Of a stretch of 64,000 nt of DNA, positions 11,700 through 24,515 are shown in pieces. The stretch spans positions 806,001-870,000 of the forward strand of contig KV748191.1 in assembly GCA_001692895.1 (NCBI GenBank). Reading direction: 5' to 3'. The stretch is from Cenococcum geophilum 1.58 (taxonomy: Eukaryota; Ascomycota; Dothideomycetes; Gloniales; Gloniaceae). Both the position numbers and the translations under genes were made by a program. The notes beneath the pieces were generated by a model. That model searched no databases. It saw only the letters and a list, made by a program, of their open reading frames with translations, and had not been told where the DNA came from. The stretch's first letter is position 1; the number at the start of each line of letters is the position of its first letter.

Positions 11700-13370
11700 C
11701 TAATACCTACACTTAACCTACAACGCCAATCAATCCCAGAAGAATTCGATTTATCAGCCCTAGCCTTAACCCCTAAGGAGATAGACACTAATAATGTCTT
11801 ATCTTTTATTAACTATATAACTATGGATAAGTAAGTAGAAGGGCTACTACCTATTAAAATTGAAATATGAGACGCCGAGACGTTTGTAAAAATGGTAGTA
11901 TAAGAACCCAATAAATACTACCGCCTTCTATAGAACTACTACCTAAAGCTTATATAAGCTGAGATATGTACTGCCTAAGATCGCGATATTATCTAAGACC
12001 TATAAGCTCGCGAGGCGCTTGCCAATAACACGCATTAAGAAACTAAAGATAACCTCTGTATATCTAAACGCGACATTTAATAGTTAAAGAAGGCTAAGAT
12101 TATACTTATTACTACGGTTACTAAAAGAGAAGGCATAATTAAATACCTATAATCTTAGCTTAATAAGCATATTTATAATAACGCTAGACACCTCTCTACT
12201 GTATATAACGCCACTTAAGTTTTTACGCCCCTAGCAACTTTACCTACTTAACGCTTAATAGAGGGTTAGCGCTAAGTAGCCTTACCTAATAGGAACCCCT
12301 ACTAAAGCGATAATAAAAGCTATAATAACTAAACCTAAGCTGCTACTATAGGGTCTAATATACGTTACCCTAATCCCCTAGTTTTCTAGGGAGATTGTAA
12401 AGAATATAGCCACTAGAAGATGTAAATCTATAAGAAACTAACTTAGAGCGCCTATCTTTTTTCTATAGAAGATACTAAGATTGGCTATATTATTGGGCGA
12501 ATAAAGGGTATACTATTTAATAGACTCTTCGCCTAATAGGAGACTAATAGCCCTTAAAACTGGCAGTCCTATTAAGAAGTCCTTAATAATCTTAACCTAA
12601 TATACCGCGACTATAACCTACTAGCCACTAACTAAGCTAAACTACGTGCCCTAAAGATAAGCCCTACTAAATTATTTAATAAGTTCTATGTTAAATTCTA
12701 GGAATATACCAAAGCCCTTACCTGAGATAATACTAAAAACTAGGAAGATCTCCTTAAAAAAGTTACTTATTACCTTAGTTACGCAGCCGCTAACCATAAC
12801 TATAATAATGTTTATAATATGGTAGCAGCTATATAGAAGATTAAATAATAACTAAATTAGATTACTACTATAAACCCCTACCTAAAGATCTCCCTATAGA
12901 AGCCCTCCGGACCTACCAAACTACTAACGCCTATTACCCTAAGTAACACTACTAGTCCTAATATTGACCTTTCTATACTAACCTTCCTGTAAAAGCTACT
13001 AGATAGAGAATGTAAGCTACTCTAGAAGCTAAAGCGTTGCTATAGATATTATTAAGAAAACTATTATAGCTATAGCCTAAACTGCCTAATAGCTAGGTTT
13101 AGTAGCTACTGCCTAATACCTAACCTAGTACCTTAAACACTAAATATGTCGCTATATACCACTACTGTATAAGATAAAGACGCAGTAATAGCAGTAAAGT
13201 TGGATACGGAAATAAAAAACGCTAAGTCCTAGCCCTAAGTTGCAGGTTAGGATGCCCTAATAATAAGGGGATTTATATATTAGCCTGCTTAATAGATAAC
13301 TTAGTAAAGATAAATAGACGGAAATAGATAGTTTTACCTATAATAGGAACTACTGCTAAAAAATAATATA
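11700..13370 (+). pseudogene. gypsy-A copy 1 gag with CCHC zinc knuckle, RIP-inactivated
   Basis: A gag-like region follows the leader. The knuckle near 13033-13086 reads CYRYY-stop-ENYYSYSLNC where copy 2 reads CYKYC-stop-EGYYSYSLNC, so both Cys and His positions have decayed. The role would be capsid and RNA packaging by family analogy. The start codon cannot be chosen because of stop codons. Confidence 0.65.
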
Positions 13371-16300
13371 AAAGCCGTTTTATAATTAATTATGAAGCTA
13401 CTAATAAATTTATAAATACCTAATTTGTGCGTATTTATAACCTACCTACCTTACCCCTTACTAAAGCCCGCGCCCTATAACTCGCCGATAGTAGTTATAC
13501 TATATAGAAGATTACCTACATAATATAACTCTACCTAGATATAAATGGGCACTAGAAAGAACTCTAGGCCTATATTATATTACTTACTAACTACCCTATT
13601 ATCCTTAGAATAAACTAGCTTAAATAATATAACCCCGCCATTAACTAGAAAAAGAGAGAAGTAACCTTTAACTTTAAATACTATAGAGAGACCTACCTAG
13701 GATATGGCCTAGCCGCCTCTATCTACTCCCTAGGATACTAACCTAAGGAACCCCTTATTACCCTACCTATAACTAACTGCCACTATATAAGTACCGCGGC
13801 CTTCTACTATATAGTATATAGGAAAGGCTAAACCATTACCGTAGCCTCCTAATTATAACTATATAAGCTTAATAAAGAATAAAACCACGTCCTTTATAGT
13901 AATAGGATAGACATAGTTAACCTCTTAGAAAATGATGCCCCTGTAGAACTCTACGGACTTTTACCTTTAGACTTTAAGAAGTTTATAAAGCTTAAAAAAG
14001 GACTTACTAATAAAAAACTCCGCAAGCTCCTCCCTAAGAGGTACTATAACTTTATTAACGTGTGCTTATAAAAGAGCGCAGATACACTCCCCCTATATTA
14101 ACCTAATAACTATACTATTAATATTAAATAAGGAAAAACGCTACCCTATAAGAGACTCTACCTAATATTAAAAAATAAACTTTTAGTTATTAAAAAGTAT
14201 ATTAACGAGCACCTTAATAAAGGGTTTATTCGCCCTAGCATATCCCTAGCAGCTGCCCCTATCCTCCTTACTAAGAAGCTAAAAGGAGGTATTTAATTCT
14301 ACGTTAACTATAGAGGACTTAACGCTATTATAATTAAGAACTAATACCCTATACCGCTTATATATAAGACTCTTAAGCGGCTTAGCTAAGCTAAAATCTA
14401 TACCAAGCTTAATATTATTGCCGCCTTTAACCGCCTCTAAATATAAAAAGGTAATAAATAGAAAACCGCATTCGCATCGCGCTTTAGCCAATTTAAATAT
14501 ACTATTATGCCCTTTAGCGTATATAACGGCCTAGGCAGCTTCTAAAGCTATATTAATAACGCCTTACGGGACTACCTTAATAACTTCTACTTTACGTACC
14601 TAGATAATATACTTATTTATAGCGACGACCCTTTTAAGTATACTAAGCACGTTTAAAAGGTCCTATAGCGCCTTAGGGACGTAAGACTTTATATTAATTT
14701 AAAGAAGTGCAAATTCTTAGTTATAGAAGTAAAATACCTTAAACTAATTGTTACTACTAAGGGTGTCCGTATAGACCCTAAAAAGGTACGCATAATTACT
14801 AAATAGTAAACCCCTAACTATATTAAAGACGTATAAGCTTTCCTTAGTTTCGCTAACTTCTATTAAAAATTTATATACAACTTCTTAGGTATTATAGTAC
14901 TACTTATAGCAATAATGTAAACAAAGGGCCTTTCTATAAAAGAAAGAAAAATATATTTACGTTTTATTTAGACGCCTAAATATAAGAAGGCGTTTTAAGA
15001 CCTTAAAGATACTTTTACTAAAGCACCTATTTTAGCTTACTTTATACCAGGACGATAACTTTATCTTAAGACTAACTCCTCAGACCACGTTAACGCAGGC
15101 GTTCTTTTCTAGATAGGTAATAACAGTCTCCTCTACCCAGTCATATTCTATTCGTCTAAGCTTATACTATAAGAATGTAACTACAAGATCTATAATAAGG
15201 AACTTCTCGCGATTATATAAGCGTTTAAGAAATTCTAACTAAAACTTTCCTTAGCAGAACCTAACTAGCCAACTAAAGTCCTTATAGATTATCGCAACCT
15301 TAAGTACTTTATAACTATAAAATAGCTAAATTAACGCTAAGCACGCTAGAACAAGTTCTTCTCTAGTTTTAACTTTAAAATCGCATATAGGCTAGGAGTA
15401 TAAGGTACTAAGCCTAATAGCCTAATACGCCGCTTATAAGACCTTCCTTAGTCTAAAGATAACCCCTATAACCAGTTCCAACAATAAACAATCCTAAAAG
15501 TACGGAATTTGGCCCTAGGTATGCTACCTATAATAGAGCTAACTATACCTTAGCTCTACACTATAGAACTAAAATTACCTCCCAAAATTAATAAGCTTAT
15601 TACCACGGTATATAACACCTCTATTAACCTATTACTGCATTAACTTATTACCGCAAAGACCGCCGGCGCCTATACGCTACTAACTAAACTCTAAAGCTTA
15701 GGCTAGATTAATATAGCAGCCTTAGAAGTAAAAAAGAACAGGCTCTATTATAGAGGCCATCTATTTATCCCTAACTTAGAAAATCTATAACGGCAACTAA
15801 TCTAAATGGCCTATAACCTCTAATTAAGCGGCTACCTAGGCAGAGGAGGAACCTATAAGCTTTTTAGCCGATACTACTTCTGGCCTAAAATAATAGACTT
15901 AGTTAAACGCTTTATAGGCGCCTACTATAGTTATAAGCGCGCTAAGGCCTTTAATACAAAGTACTAAGGATTACTATACCCTCTACTAGTACCTATACGA
16001 CAATAGGCAGATATTACTATAGATTTCGTTATTAACCTACCACCCTATAAGCGATATAGCCGTACTTATAAGAACATCCTTATAATAATATACCGACTTA
16101 TAAAAGAGCGCCACTACGTCCTAACCGAAGGCGTAGCTATTAGCGATATTATTAACGCCTTTCTCTATAAAATCTACCGATTATATAGGTTACCTAACTT
16201 AATTACGTCCGACTAAGGTATATAGTTCGGCTCTAATATATAGAGACGAATCTACCAATACCTTAGCATCTCCGTTAAGATATCTATATCCTTCTACTAT

Positions 16301-17180
16301 AAAACTACTAGGCAACCGGAAAACGCTAATACTAGCATAAAAGTATACCTATAATAGGTAGTCGCCTATAGTTAAGATAACTAGGTAGATTACCTCCTAC
16401 TAGGTAAATTTATAGCAAATAACTACGTCTTAACTACTATAGGACTTACCCCATTCTTCGCGAATAAGGAATATTACCCCTAATCCGGCATAGAACTACT
16501 AAAACCTATTAATAAGAAACTGCTATATAGAAAACGCCTTAAGATGCTACTTGCTAACCAGCATATAAACTATATAAAAAATCTACTTAACTACTATAAG
16601 GGAGAAATGGCCTAGGCTTAAGCAAAGTAGGCCTACTTCGCTAACTATTATAGAACGCCACCACCAGAGATACGTGTTGGCAACTAGGTATAGCTAGATA
16701 TACGTAATATCTCTACGCAGAGGCCTATAAAGTCACTTAATTATAAGAACCTTAGCCCCTATATAATTAAACGAGTTATTAATAGGGGAGCCGTATATAA
16801 GCTAGAGCTTCTACCTACCCTAGCCACCCGCGGGATATAGCCTATATTTTACCTATAGCTACTACACCTTTACCAGCCTAACCCCTTATTGGGGCAGATA
16901 TAGCCTAAACCCCTACTAGTACTAATCCGAGATAAGAACGAAGACAAGAACCATAAGGAGTAGACCATTAAACGAATTATTAACTCTAAATACTTTGGCA
17001 AAGGTAGAGGACAATAGCTCTACTACAGAGCTATATATATAGGATTTAATATAAATTAGCCAGAATGGCAACTATAGGAAGACTTCAAAAATGCAACGAA
17101 TCTAATTAGCAACTTTTACTACGCGAACCTATAGAAACCGGGCCTAAGCAGAGATTTTATACCTAATCCTCTATAGGAGC
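13370..17180 (+). pseudogene. gypsy-A copy 1 pol: protease, RT, RNase H, integrase, chromodomain, RIP-inactivated
   Basis: The protease segment (NYEATNKFI) lies near 13390. RT has YLDNILIYS at 14597-14623, where copy 2 has YLDDILIYS; the second catalytic Asp became Asn by G-to-A. The integrase zinc-finger region lies near 15815-15960 and a catalytic-core Asp near 16210. The chromodomain region is near 16965-17120. Dozens of in-frame TAG/TAA codons replace CAG/CAA/TGG. A 70-codon open frame on the opposite strand (14279-14491) is a shadow of RT. Confidence 0.85.
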
Positions 17181-17469
17181 CCTTATAGAGTTAAACTGTT
17201 ATACATTACTACGTAGGGGCAAATTACCATTAAATTGCTATTAGATTGCGGTAAAGTGCGATTATATAACTAGAATATCGTTAAGATGTCTAGGAACTTT
17301 AACTAGCGGTTAAAGTTATCTAATTAGTTAGATTTTTAGATGCCAAGCCTTATTACATAACGTTATTTTAAGCCTTTAGCGATACCCCCCTTTCTTCTTT
17401 TTTATACCCTAAGTGTCCCTTTTACATATATATAGTAACCACAGCGTCGCCGGAGCTCCGCCTCTATAG

Positions 17470-17481
17470 GAGGGGGGGTAA
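17470..17481 (+). other. gypsy-A copy 1 polypurine tract
   Basis: GAGGGGGGGTAA directly precedes the 3' LTR, as expected for the plus-strand primer of reverse transcription. Copy 2 has the same tract at 24311-24323. Confidence 0.8.
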
Positions 17482-17674
17482 TGTTATAGAACCCCACCGC
17501 AGGGGCCTCTATAGGAGAGCCCCGTGCTCTCGCGTACACCTCGCGTATAGCTTATGTCAGCTACGCGTAGGTATATCACCTCCTTACGCCCTTGACCCTT
17601 ACGATCGATCGCGCAACGTCTTGTAGACTCCTCGAATACATACGTCTTATAGCCACTGCCCCCGTCCCGTAACA
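17482..17674 (+). repeat. gypsy-A copy 1 3' LTR
   Basis: 193 bp, from TGTTATAG to CCCGTAACA, followed by the TSD ATAGG. The 63-codon open frame across it on the minus strand is non-coding LTR sequence that recurs in all four LTRs of this family. Confidence 0.93.
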
Positions 17675-18170
17675 ATAGGGGAGTTAAAGATAGAGGTAGA
17701 GGCGATAGATGTAGAATATTAGAACTTATACTTAAAGCAATAGAGTTAGAACGCGTCTCTAGTAGTATATTACTTAGGTTCTATCGTAATTTAAGCTTCT
17801 TTATAGTGCGTAGTTAGTACTTAATCTCTTATAGAGTCTATTTATACTCTTCCTTTATATTAATAACGTATTCCTAAATATTGTCCTTAATACTACCCCT
17901 ATCTATAGGGATAAATACTCTATACTCCTAAAGGAAGTTACGGAAGTCCTGTATAATATCTTTATTTATAAAAACCTATGTTTCCTTTATCCATCTAATA
18001 AAGTCCTCCTTTATATAATACTATAGCGCGGTATTATTATATTCGCTATCTTTATAGTATTCTATACAGTATACTAAGAATCTATTTAGGTCCTATTACT
18101 TAGCAGTTACAAAGTTAGTTATAGCTCTATCTTATATCTCTAGGTTAATATCTTTCTCATACTTCTTTAG
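17675..18170 (-). pseudogene. copia-2 gag, middle segment between the two gypsy insertions
   Basis: This 496-bp piece belongs to copia-2. It is bounded by the TSD of gypsy-A copy 1 (ATAGG) on the left and that of copy 2 (TTTAG) on the right. It is TpA-rich with no intact frame, and I see no other feature in it. Confidence 0.7.
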
Positions 18171-18362
18171 TGTCACGGAACCCTACCACAGGGGCCTCTA
18201 TAGGAGAGCCCCGTGCTCTCGCGTACACCTCACGTACAGCTTATATCAGCTACGCGTAGGTATATCACCTCCTTACGCCCTCGACCCTTACGATCGATCG
18301 CGCAACGTCTTGTAGACTCCTCGAATACATACGTCTTGTAGCCACTACCCCGTCCCGTGACA
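18171..18362 (+). repeat. gypsy-A copy 2 5' LTR
   Basis: 192 bp, TGTCACGG...CCCGTGACA. It contains GCGCAACGT at 18300-18308, complementary to the primer site at 18365-18373. If transcription starts at or near 18300, U3 would be about 130 bp. Confidence 0.93.
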
Positions 18363-18364
18363 TT

Positions 18365-18373
18365 ACGTTGCGC
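18365..18373 (+). other. gypsy-A self-complementary primer-binding site
   Basis: ACGTTGCGC, 2 nt past the LTR, is the exact reverse complement of GCGCAACGT at 18300-18308 inside the LTR. It does not start with TGG, the usual start of a tRNA-primed site. In Tf1/sushi elements the mRNA 5' end folds back to prime; I infer the same here. Confidence 0.6.
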
Positions 18374-18559
18374 CTTTTTACCACCGACACCTAGCCTACA
18401 ACCAATTCTACGTCTCTGCAATACTACAGGCGCTGCCAGAAGTAGCGTGCCTATAAGTTACCTCACTTTATACTTCCAAGGAACCTATAATAGTAAGATA
18501 ATATTTCTTACTAGCCACTATATTAAACCCAAAGAACAATCTAATACCTATACTTAACC

Positions 18560-20210
18560 TACAACGCCAATCAATCCTAGGAGAATTCGATTTATTAGCC
18601 CTAGCCTTAACCCCTAAGGAGATGGACACTAATAATATCTTATCTTTTATTAACTATATAACTACGGACAAGCAAGCGGAAGGGCTACTACCTATTAAAA
18701 TCGAAATATGAGACGCCGAGACGTTCGTAAAAATGGTAGCACGAGAACCTAATAAATACTACCGCCTTCTATAGAACTACCACCTAAAGCTTATATAAGC
18801 CGAGATGCGTACTGCCTAAGATCGCGATATCATCTAAAACCTATAAGCTCGCGAGGCGCTCGCCGACAACACGCGTTAAGAAACCAAAGACGACCTCCGC
18901 GTGTCTAAACGCGACGTCTAACAGTTAAAGAAGGCTGAGATTGTACTTATTGCTACAATCACTAAAAGAGAAGGCACAATTAAATACCTATAATCTCAGC
19001 TTAATGAGTATATTTATAACAACGCCAGACACCTCTCTACTACATATAACGCCACTTAAGTCTCTATACCCCCGGCAACTTCACCTACTTAACGCTTGAT
19101 AGAGAGTTAGCGCTAAGCAGCTTTACCTAACGGGAACCCCTACTAAAGCGACGATAAAAGCTATAACGACTAAACCTAAGCTGCTACCGTAGGATCTAAT
19201 GCATATTACCCTAATCCCCTAGTTTTCTAGGGAGACCGCAAAGAATATAGCCACTGGAAGATATAAATCCGCGAGAAACTAACTTAGAGCGCCTGCCTTT
19301 TTCTTACAAAAGATACTAAGATTGGCTATATTATCGGGCGAATAAAAGGTACACTATTTAACAGACTCTTCGCCTAATGGGAGACCAATAGCCCCTAAAA
19401 GTAGCAGTCCTACTAAGAAGTCCTTAATAATCTCGACCTAATATACCGCGACTATAACCTACTAGCCACCAACCAAGCTAAACTACGTGCCCTAAAGATG
19501 AGCCCTACCAAATTATTTAATAAGTTCTATATTAAATTCTAGGAATACACCGGAGCCCTTACCTAAGATAATACTAAAGACCAGGAAGATCTCCTTAAAA
19601 AAGTTACTTATTGCCTCAGTTACGCAGCCGCCAGCCACAACTACAATAATATTTATAATATGGTAGCAGCCATACGGAAGATTAAACGACGACTAAATTA
19701 GATCGCTACTGTAAACCCCCGCCCAAAGACCTCCCTATAGAAGCCCTCCAGACCTACTAAACCACCAACGCCTACTACCCTAAGCAATACTACTAGTCCT
19801 AATATCGACCTTTTTATACTAACCTTCCCGTAGAAGCTACTAGATAGAAAACGTAAGCTACTCTGGAAGCTAAAGCGTTGCTATAAATATTGTTAAGAAG
19901 GCTATTATAGCTATAGCCTAAACTGCCTAATGGCTAGGTTTAGTAGCCGCCGCCTAATACCTAACCTAGTACCTCGAATACCAAATATGTCGCTATATGC
20001 CACTACCGTACAAGACAAAGACGTAGTAACAGCGGTAGAGTTAGATACGGAAACGGAAAACGCCAAGTCCCAGCCCTAAGTCGCAGGTTAGGACGCCCTA
20101 ACAATAAGGGGATCTATATATCGGCCTGCTTAATAAATAACTTAGTAAAGATAAATAGACGGAAATAGATAGTTTTACCCGTAATAGGAACTACTGCTAA
20201 AAAATAATAT
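18560..20210 (+). pseudogene. gypsy-A copy 2 gag with CCHC knuckle
   Basis: A zinc knuckle at 19879-19926 reads CYKYC-stop-EGYYSYSLNC. The family form would be C-x2-C-x4-H-x4-C, and the His and one Cys changed to Tyr by G-to-A or C-to-T. The upstream coding is capsid-like by position only. Frame-breaking stops prevent choosing a start. Confidence 0.65.
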
Positions 20211-20214
20211 AAAA

Positions 20215-23200
20215 GCCGTTCTATAATTAATTACGGAGCTACTAATAAATTTATAGATACCTAATTCGTGCGTACTTATAACCTACCTACCTTACCCCTT
20301 ACTAAAGCCCGCGCCCTATAACTCGCTAACAGTAGTTATACCGCACAGAAGATTACTTATATAGTATAACTCCACCTAGATATAAATGGGCACCAGGAAG
20401 AACTCTGGGCCTATATTATACCACTTACTAACTACCCTATTATCCTTAGAATGAACTGGCTTAAATAACACAACCCCGCCATTAACTGGAAAAAGAGAGA
20501 AGCAACCTTTAACTCTAAATACTGTAGAGAGACCTGCCTAGGATATGGCCTAGCCGCCTTTATCTACTCCCCAGGATACCAACCTAAGGAACCCCTTATT
20601 ACTCTACCTATGACTAACTGCCACTATATAAGTGCCGCGGCCTTCTACCGCATAGCACGTAGAAAAGGCTGGACCGTTACCGCAGCCTCTTAATTATAAC
20701 TATACAAGCTTAATAAAGAATAGGATTATGTCCTCTATAGTAATAGGATAGACATAATTAACCTCCTAGAAAACAATGCCCCCGCAGAACTCTATAGACT
20801 TTCACCTTTAGACTTTAAGAAGTTTATAAAGCTTAAAAAAGGACTTACTAATAAGGAACTCCATAAGCTCCTCCCTAAGAGGTACTATAACTTTATTAAC
20901 GTATGCTTATAAAAGAGCGTAGATATACTCCCCCCATATCGACCTAATAACTATGCCATTAATATTAAATAAGGAAAAACGCCACCCTATAAGAGACCCT
21001 ACCTAATATCAAAAGATAAACTTCTAGTTGTTAAAAAGTATATTAACGAATACCTCAATAAAGGGTTTATTCGCCCTAGCATATCCCCAGCAGCCGCCCC
21101 TATCCTCCTTACTAAGAAGCTAGGAGGAGGTATTTAATTCTGCGTTAACTATAGAGGACTTAACGCTATTACGATTAAGAACCAATACCTTATACCACTT
21201 ATACGTAAGACTCTTAAGCGGCTTAGCTAAGCCAAAATCTATACCAAGCTTAATATTATTGCCGCCTTTAACTGCCTCTAAATATAAGAAGGTAACGAAT
21301 GGAAAACCGCATTCGCATCGCGCTTTAGCCAATTTAAATATACCATTATGCCCTTTAGCGTATATAACGGCCTAGGCAGCTTCCAAAGCTATATTAATAA
21401 CGCCTTACAGGACTACCTTAATGACTTCTGCTCTGCGTACCTAGACGATATACTTATTTATAGCAATAACCCTTCTAAGTATACCGAGCACGTTTAAAAG
21501 GTCCTACAGCGCCTTAGGGACGTAGGACTTTATATTGATTTAAAGAAGTGCGAATTCTTAGTCACAGAAGTAAAATACCTTAGACTAATTATCACTACTA
21601 AGGGTGTCCGTATAGACCCCAAGAAGGTACGCACAATTACCAAATAGTAAACCCCTAACTGCATTAAAGACGTATAAGCTTTCCTCAGTTTCGCTAACTT
21701 CTATTAAAAATTTATATATAACTTCTTAGGTATTATAGCACTACTTATAGCAATAATATAAACAAAGGGCCTTTCCGTAAAAGGAAGAAAAACACATCTA
21801 TATTTTATCTGGACGCCTAAATACAAGAAGGCGTTCTAAGACCTTAAAGATGCTTTTACTAAAGCACCTATCCTAGCTCACTTTATACCAGGACGATAAC
21901 TCTATCTTAAAACTAACTCCTCAGACCACGTTAACGCAGGCGTCCTCTTCTAGATGGGTAATAACGGTCTTCTCCACCTAGTCGCATTTTATTCATTTAA
22001 GCTTACACCACAAGAATGTAATTATAAGATCTATAATAAGGAACTTCTCGCGATTATATAAGCGTTTAAGGAATTCTGACCGGAACTCTCCTTAACAGAA
22101 CCTAACTAGCCAACTAAAGTCCTTACAGATTATCGCAACCTTAAGTACTTTATAACTATAAAATAGCTAAACCAACACTAAGTACGCTGGAACAAGTTTC
22201 TCTCTAGTTTTAACTTTAAAATTATATATAGGCCAGGAGTATAAGGTACTAAGCCTAATAGCCTAACACGCCGCTTATAAGACCTTCCTTAGTCTAAAGA
22301 TAACCCCTACAACTAGTTCTAACAATAGACGATCCTAAAAGCACGGAATTTGGCCCTAGGTATGCTACCTACAATAAAGCTAACTATACCTTAGCTCCAC
22401 ACCATAGAACTAAAATTACCTTCCGAAATTAATAAGCTTATTACCACGGTATATAACACCTCTGTTAACCTATTACTACATTAACTTATTACCGCAAAGA
22501 CCGCTAGCGCCCATACGCTGCTAACTAAACTCTAAAGCTTAGGCTAAATTAATATAGCAGCCTTAAAAGTAAAAGAGAACAGGCTCTATTATAGAGGCCG
22601 TCTATTTGTCCCTAACTCAGAAAATTTATAACAGTAACTAATCCAAATGGCCTACGACCTCCGATTAAGCGGCCACCTAGGCAAAAGAGGAACCTATAAG
22701 CTTCTTAGCCAATACTACTTCTGGCCTAAAATAATAGACTTAGTTAAACACTTTATAGGCGCCTGCTATAGTTATAAGCGCGCTAAGGCCTTTAATACAA
22801 AGTACCAAGGACTACTACACCCTCTACCAGTACCTATATAATAATGGGCAGATATCGCCATAGATTTCGTTATTAACCTACCACCCTATAAGCGATATGG
22901 CCGTACCTATAAGAACATCCTTATAATAATATGCCGACTTATAAAAGAGCGCCACTACGTCCTAACCAAAGGCGTAGCCATCAGCGACGTTACTAACGCC
23001 TTCCTCCGCAAAATCTACTAATTATATAGGTTACCTAACTTAATTACGTCTGACCAAGGCACACAGTTCGGCTCTAATATATAGAGACAAATCTGCTAAC
23101 GCCTTGGCATCTCCGTTAAGATATCTATATTCTTCTACTATAAAACTACTGGGCAACTAGAAAACGCTAATGCTAGCATAAAAGTGTACCTATAATAGGT

Positions 23201-24017
23201 AGTTGCCTATAGTTAAGATAACTAGGTAGATCACCTCCCACTAGGTAAATTCGCAGCGAATAACCACGTCTTAACTACTATAGGACTTACCCCGTTCTTC
23301 GCAAATAAGGGATATTACCCCCAATCCGGCATAGAACCACCAGAACCTATTAATAAGAAACTGCTATATAGAAAACGCCTTAAGATACTACTTACCGACC
23401 AGCATATAGACTGTATAAAAAATCTACTTAACTACTGCAAGGGAGAAATGGCCTAGGCTCAAGTAAAGTAGGCCTACTTTGCTGACTATTATAGAACGCC
23501 ACTACCGGAGATGCGTGTTGGCGACTAGGTATGGCTAAATACACGCAATATCTCTACGCAGAGGCCTATAAAGTCACTCAATTATAAGAACCTTAGCCCC
23601 TACCTAATTAAACGAGTCATTAATAGGGGAGCCGTATATAAGCTAGAGCTCTCGCCTGCCCTAGCCACCCGCGGGATATAGCCTGTATTTTACCTATAGC
23701 TACTACACCTTTACTAGCCTAACCCCCTACCGGGGCAGACACAGCCTAAACCCCCACTAGTACTAATCCGAGATGAGAACGAAGACGAGAACCACGAGGA
23801 GTGGACCGTTGAACGAATTATTAACTCTAAATACTTTAGCAAAAGCAGAGGACGACGGCTCTACTACAGAGCTATATATACAGGATTCGACATAGACTAG
23901 CTAGAATAGTAACTATGGGAAGACTTCGAAAATGCAAAGGATCTAATTAGCAACTTTTACTACGCGAACCCACAGAAACCGGGCCTAAGCAAAGATTTTA
24001 TACCTAATCCTCTATAG
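20215..24017 (+). pseudogene. gypsy-A copy 2 pol: protease, RT, RNase H, integrase, chromodomain
   Basis: Protease NYGATNKFIDT begins near 20231. The RT palm YLDDILIYS is at 21438-21464. RNase H follows to about 22200. The integrase zinc-finger region (open piece 22647-22841) contains GHLGKRGTYKLL and ACYSYKRAKA, with the second zinc Cys changed to Tyr. The DDE core shows AIDFV near 22856, TSDQGTQFGS at 23046-23075 and GQLENA at 23151-23168. A chromodomain (VERIINSKYF...AIYTGFDID, LWEDFENAKDLISNFYY) spans about 23808-23960 and ends the protein near 24017. Chromodomain integrases are known to steer insertion to heterochromatin, which fits this location. Not functional because of many stops. 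Confidence 0.88.
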
Positions 24018-24310
24018 GAGCCCTTATAGAGTTAAACCGTTGTATATTACCATATAGGGGCAAATTGCCGTTAGATTGCCGTTAGATTGCGGTAAAGTGC
24101 AATCACATAACCGGAATATCGTTAAGATGTCTAGGAACTTCAACCGGCGGTTAAAGTTATCTAATTGGTCGGATTCTTAAATGCCAAGCCTTATTATATA
24201 ACGTTGTTTTAAGCCTTTAGCAATACCCCCCTTTTCTTCTTTTTTATACCCTAAGTATCCCTTCTACATATATATAGTAACCACAGCATCGCCAGAGCTC
24301 CGCCTCTATA

Positions 24311-24323
24311 GGAGGGGGGGTAG
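24311..24323 (+). other. gypsy-A copy 2 polypurine tract
   Basis: GGAGGGGGGGTAG directly precedes the 3' LTR, in the same position as in copy 1. Confidence 0.8.
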
Positions 24324-24515
24324 TGTTACAGAACCCCACCGTAGGGGCCTCCATAGGAGAGCCCCGTGCTCTCGCGTATACCTTGCGTACAGCTTATGTC
24401 AGCTACGCGTAGGTATATCACCTCCTTACGCCCTTGACCCTTACGATCGATCGCGCAACGTCTTGTAGACTCCTTGAATACATACGTCTTATAGCCACTA
24501 CCCCGTCCCGTGACA
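24324..24515 (+). repeat. gypsy-A copy 2 3' LTR
   Basis: 192 bp, TGTTACAG...CCCGTGACA, followed by the TSD TTTAG at 24516-24520. Open frames on the minus strand across it are LTR shadows. Confidence 0.93.

Larger units (their letters stand above)
11329..17674 (+). mobile_element. gypsy-A copy 1: complete Ty3/gypsy chromovirus nested in copia-2
   Basis: A 6346-bp element has two 193-bp LTRs and a perfect 5-bp TSD ATAGG (11324-11328 and 17675-17679). Internal order on plus is gag with CCHC knuckle, protease, RT, RNase H, integrase, chromodomain. This is the Ty3/gypsy order, with integrase after RT. It is a base-for-base counterpart of copy 2 (18171-24515) but carries more C-to-T/G-to-A changes, including loss of a catalytic RT Asp codon. 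Confidence 0.95.
18171..24515 (+). mobile_element. gypsy-A copy 2: complete Ty3/gypsy chromovirus nested in copia-2
   Basis: A 6345-bp element with 192-bp LTRs and a perfect TSD TTTAG (18166-18170 and 24516-24520). It has the same orientation and domain order as copy 1, 496 bp away. It is less RIP-mutated: it retains YLDDILIYS in RT, TSDQGTQFGS in integrase and a nearly complete chromodomain. Many TAG/TAA codons still make it non-autonomous. Confidence 0.95.

Noticed and set aside
17484..17675. Small minus-strand frames in the gypsy-A LTRs (also 18230-18421 and 24326-24568)
   Set aside because: The same sequence recurs in each LTR and is part of the non-coding terminal repeat.
22647..22841. 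64-codon open frame as a stand-alone gene
   Set aside because: It is the integrase zinc-finger piece of gypsy-A copy 2 between two RIP stops; copy 1 has the same sequence with additional stops.
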